Of a stretch of 64,000 nt of DNA, positions 62,039 to 64,000 are shown one piece after another. The translations under genes and the position numbers were made by a program. Every line of letters starts with the position of its first letter. The stretch's first letter is position 1. Below the pieces are notes generated by a model, which saw only the letters and a list, made by a program, of their open reading frames with translations, had not been told where the DNA came from and searched no databases. Source of the DNA: Anaerolineales bacterium UBA2181 (lineage in GTDB: Bacteria > Chloroflexota > Anaerolineae > Promineifilales > UBA4811); contig DCVT01000022.1 in the NCBI GenBank assembly GCA_002328075.1, forward strand, positions 63,561 to 127,560, given 5' to 3'.

Positions 62039-64000
62039 TTACCGCGGATTCTGGGGCCGGGATATCTGCATGTGCCGGAGGAACCAGTCGACCTGCCGGG
62101 TGGTCGAATCTACCACTTCCGGAAAACTCCGGGCGCCGTGGACCGCGTGGGGGTAGAGTGCCAAGACCGATTCGGCGCCGCTCTCAATCAGTGCCCGGTG
62201 AAACGCCAGCGCCTGGCTTGGCGGCGTGTTCTGATCCATCTCGCCCGCCAAGATCAGCGTTGGGGTCCGCACTCGCCCGGCAAACATGACCGGCGACCGT
62301 TGATAGTACAGCCCGCCAGCGGCCGAGGGGTCATCCTCCAGGAACAGCGCGTCAAAGTCCGGTATCTGGCTGGTAAAGTGCTGGCTGCACCAATCGGTCA
62401 CCGGCGAGATCGGAACCGCAGCCGCAAAGCGCGAATCCTGGGTGATGAGCCAACAGGACATGTAACCACCGTAACTGACGCCGGTGACGCCGAGTTGGTC
62501 CCGATGGGCAATGCCCTGCTGCACCAGTGCGTCCAGGCCGGAGAGGTAGTCATGAACGTCGGCGCCACCCATATCGCCCCGCACCAATCGGGCAAAGTCC
62601 TGCCCCCGGCCGGTGCTGCCGCGCGGGTTGGGGAGGAACAGCGCACAACCGCGGCTGACCAACGGCTGGGCGTTGACGAGGCGAGCATAGTAGCGGTTCC
62701 GATTGGCCCACACCGGCCCGCCGTGGATCACGGTCACCAGGGGAAACGGTCTCTCACCGTCCGGGGTCACCAGCCAGCCATGGATCTCTAGCCCATCCGG
62801 CGCGGTCCAGTGTGCCGGATGCATGTGGCCGGCCCGGGCTGCTTCTTCCGCGGCCCCCGGGTGCCCCAACGAGAGGACTGTCTCGCAGCGGTTGTCACGG
62901 ACGACGACCACCTCGGGCGGGCGCAGGTGCCCTTCGACCATCATTAAGCAATCAGACTCGCCGATGGGTGAGACGGTTGGATACCAGGCACCACTGGTCA
63001 GCTCTGTGCTGGACCAATACTCAACTGCAGCATCCCGACGCAGGTCATATTCGCCCACCACCGTCTCCCAGTCTCGGTGTCCGGCGTACAGCAGGCGGTC
63101 GTCGTCACGCCACGTGACCCAGGAGACGTCCACTCCGCGAGTGTCCAGGGCCCTTGCTGTGCCGGTGGCTGGATCCAAGAGCAGGACCGTGCCGCAGACC
63201 AGGTACCGGTCACTGCTGACCGCCTCCACGACCGCCAGCTGTCGTCCCGAGGGGTTGGCAGCCGGCCAACCGAGCTGGTCCGCCGGCCGGTACAGGATCT
63301 TTTCGCGGCCGGTATCCAGATCGATGAGCGCCAGCCTAGCGCGATACCAACTGCCCTCGCCGTGGCTGTCAGACACAATGGCTGCCACCGCGCCGTCGCC
63401 ACACCAGGTCGATTCCCAGACATTGAGCCCGGGCCGCGACAGGACCTGCGACCCGCCGCCCGCCAAGTCATGGACCCAAATCCGCCGCCACAGGTTCTCA
63501 GCATCGCCCGTGTGCATGGTGGGAACCCAGGACGGCAATGGTTCGGCGGCCTCGGCCGTGCGGCCGCCGCCCTGGATTCCAGCCAGGTCTGCTCCCAGGC
63601 CGGCGACCCCCACCAGGATTTGCCGGCCACTCGGAGACCAGGCCAGGTACTCGGCGGTCCCATCCAACCGGGGCGTCGCCACGACCTCTCGCAAACGGTC
63701 GGTCCGCAGCAGGAAGAGTTGGCAACGACCCCGTTGGGCCCGGTCGGAGAGAAAGGCCAGGTATCCGCCATCCGGCGACCACCGAGGCAGCCGGTCGTTG
63801 TGTGGGCCAGCAGTGATGATCTCCATATGGCCGGTGTCCAGGTCGGCCAGGCACACTCGCGAAGCCATCGGCCCCTCGATGGACTCCAGCCGAAAACCCG
63901 TAAAGGTCGCCAGCCGGCCACCGGGAGCCGCCGTCAGGTCGGCGCCGTCAACGATCAGACCGGAACCCGGCCGGTAGAGGTTGGTGAAATGAGCCTCGAT
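62039..64000 (-). CDS. S9-family prolyl oligopeptidase-like peptidase (5' end outside window)
   Basis: A 653-residue partial protein; the frame is open to the right edge, so the start lies beyond 64000. The N-terminal part is a WD-like propeller with repeated RWSPDGGYLAFLSDR-type blades. The C-terminal alpha/beta-hydrolase domain has the catalytic Ser in GVSYGGYMS, the Asp in AGEMDQNTP and the His in PHAVHGA. Such enzymes act as acylaminoacyl or dipeptidyl peptidases in the cytoplasm. An internal ATG at 63868 could be mistaken for the start, but residues before it (LTAAPGGRLATFTGF) already fit the first propeller blade. Confidence 0.9.
   Translation of the reverse strand: MEAHFTNLYRPGSGLIVDGADLTAAPGGRLATFTGFRLESIEGPMASRVCLADLDTGHMEIITAGPHNDRLPRWSPDGGYLAFLSDRAQRGRCQLFLLRTDRLREVVATPRLDGTAEYLAWSPSGRQILVGVAGLGADLAGIQGGGRTAEAAEPLPSWVPTMHTGDAENLWRRIWVHDLAGGGSQVLSRPGLNVWESTWCGDGAVAAIVSDSHGEGSWYRARLALIDLDTGREKILYRPADQLGWPAANPSGRQLAVVEAVSSDRYLVCGTVLLLDPATGTARALDTRGVDVSWVTWRDDDRLLYAGHRDWETVVGEYDLRRDAAVEYWSSTELTSGAWYPTVSPIGESDCLMMVEGHLRPPEVVVVRDNRCETVLSLGHPGAAEEAARAGHMHPAHWTAPDGLEIHGWLVTPDGERPFPLVTVIHGGPVWANRNRYYARLVNAQPLVSRGCALFLPNPRGSTGRGQDFARLVRGDMGGADVHDYLSGLDALVQQGIAHRDQLGVTGVSYGGYMSCWLITQDSRFAAAVPISPVTDWCSQHFTSQIPDFDALFLEDDPSAAGGLYYQRSPVMFAGRVRTPTLILAGEMDQNTPPSQALAFHRALIESGAESVLALYPHAVHGARSFPEVVDSTTRQVDWFLRHMQISRPQNPR

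Noticed and set aside
62703..63977. A 424-codon open frame opposite the S9 peptidase.
   Set aside because: Ser/Arg/Pro-rich shadow; the other strand shows the catalytic triad and propeller blades.
1..64000. Over-abundance of GCCGGC/GGCCGGCC-like strings in genes and spacers.
   Set aside because: Could be a genome signature such as restriction or methylation related bias, but in GC-rich DNA I cannot judge over-representation by eye; a k-mer count against a Markov background is needed.
1..64000. Search for tRNA, rRNA, CRISPR, transposase, integrase or attachment sites.
   Set aside because: No T-arm pattern with flanking acceptor pairing, no regularly spaced repeats and no mobile-element protein motifs were found.

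Overview
The window is GC-rich, densely coded bacterial chromosome. It has no rRNA, tRNA, CRISPR array, transposase or phage gene that I can recognise. The gene set points to Chloroflexota, probably an Anaerolineae-like lineage. Indicators are Thr/Pro-rich lipoproteins, GAF-rich signalling proteins, very large cyclase/ATPase/TPR regulators, a YhfC-type protease, a DUF885 protein and TPR-tailed membrane proteins. This placement is inference; no marker gene proves it. Promoters resembling TTGACA-N16/17-TATAAT are readable in front of many genes.

Layout. 1-3.1 kb: a minus-strand peptide-type ABC permease in which a TPR-like domain, a DppB-like and a DppC-like permease form one reading frame (cut by the left edge), then a deoxynucleoside kinase. 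3.4-9.7 kb: a phosphate operon, candidate Pho box-pstS-pstC-pstA-pstB-arsC-(decayed phoU)-phoU-terminator, with a thioredoxin-type arsenate reductase built in. 9.7-14.2 kb: a four-GAF histidine kinase and a PHP phosphoesterase. 14.3-15.6 kb: LysM lipoprotein and membrane-anchored protein. 15.7-19.2 kb: a glycyl radical enzyme and its activase; the enzyme resembles arylacetate decarboxylases but lacks the usual C-x-E glutamate. 19.3-27.2 kb: methyltransferase, Fe-S protein, YchF ATPase with an altered P-loop, MFS exporter, DUF885 protein, ferric-reductase-like membrane protein and cytochrome c lipoprotein.

27.3-30.8 kb: an operon of YhfC-like protease, NatA/NatB-like ABC exporter and a zinc-ribbon membrane protein. 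30.9-33.1 kb: benzoylformate-decarboxylase-like ThDP enzyme and a cupin. 34.0-36.0 kb: ArfB hydrolase, then arsR (with operator) and arsM. 36.1-40.8 kb: unknown protein, a TPR lipoprotein with a palindrome over its -10, a quinate-dehydrogenase-like protein and a lipoprotein. 40.9-44.0 kb: a MacB/LolD-like ABC exporter operon with 4-bp overlaps, headed by a possibly leaderless mini-ORF. 44.1-48.3 kb: AAC(3)-family acetyltransferase with an apparent CTG start, M24 peptidase, LctP-like permease. 49.3-54.9 kb: GAF/PP2C phosphatase, DEAD-box helicase behind an intrinsic-terminator leader, an alpha/alpha-toroid protein, and a C_GCAxxG_C_C-type protein. 55.0-61.3 kb: a 2115-residue cyclase-ATPase-TPR protein that looks internally duplicated. 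61.6-64 kb: a small membrane protein and an S9 peptidase cut by the right edge.

How the parts fit. Arsenic handling is split: arsC rides with the phosphate importer that would admit arsenate, while arsR-arsM detoxifies arsenite 27 kb away. The GRE pair implies at least temporary anaerobic metabolism. Several signalling proteins (four-GAF kinase, PP2C phosphatase, giant cyclase) have no partner regulator in the window.
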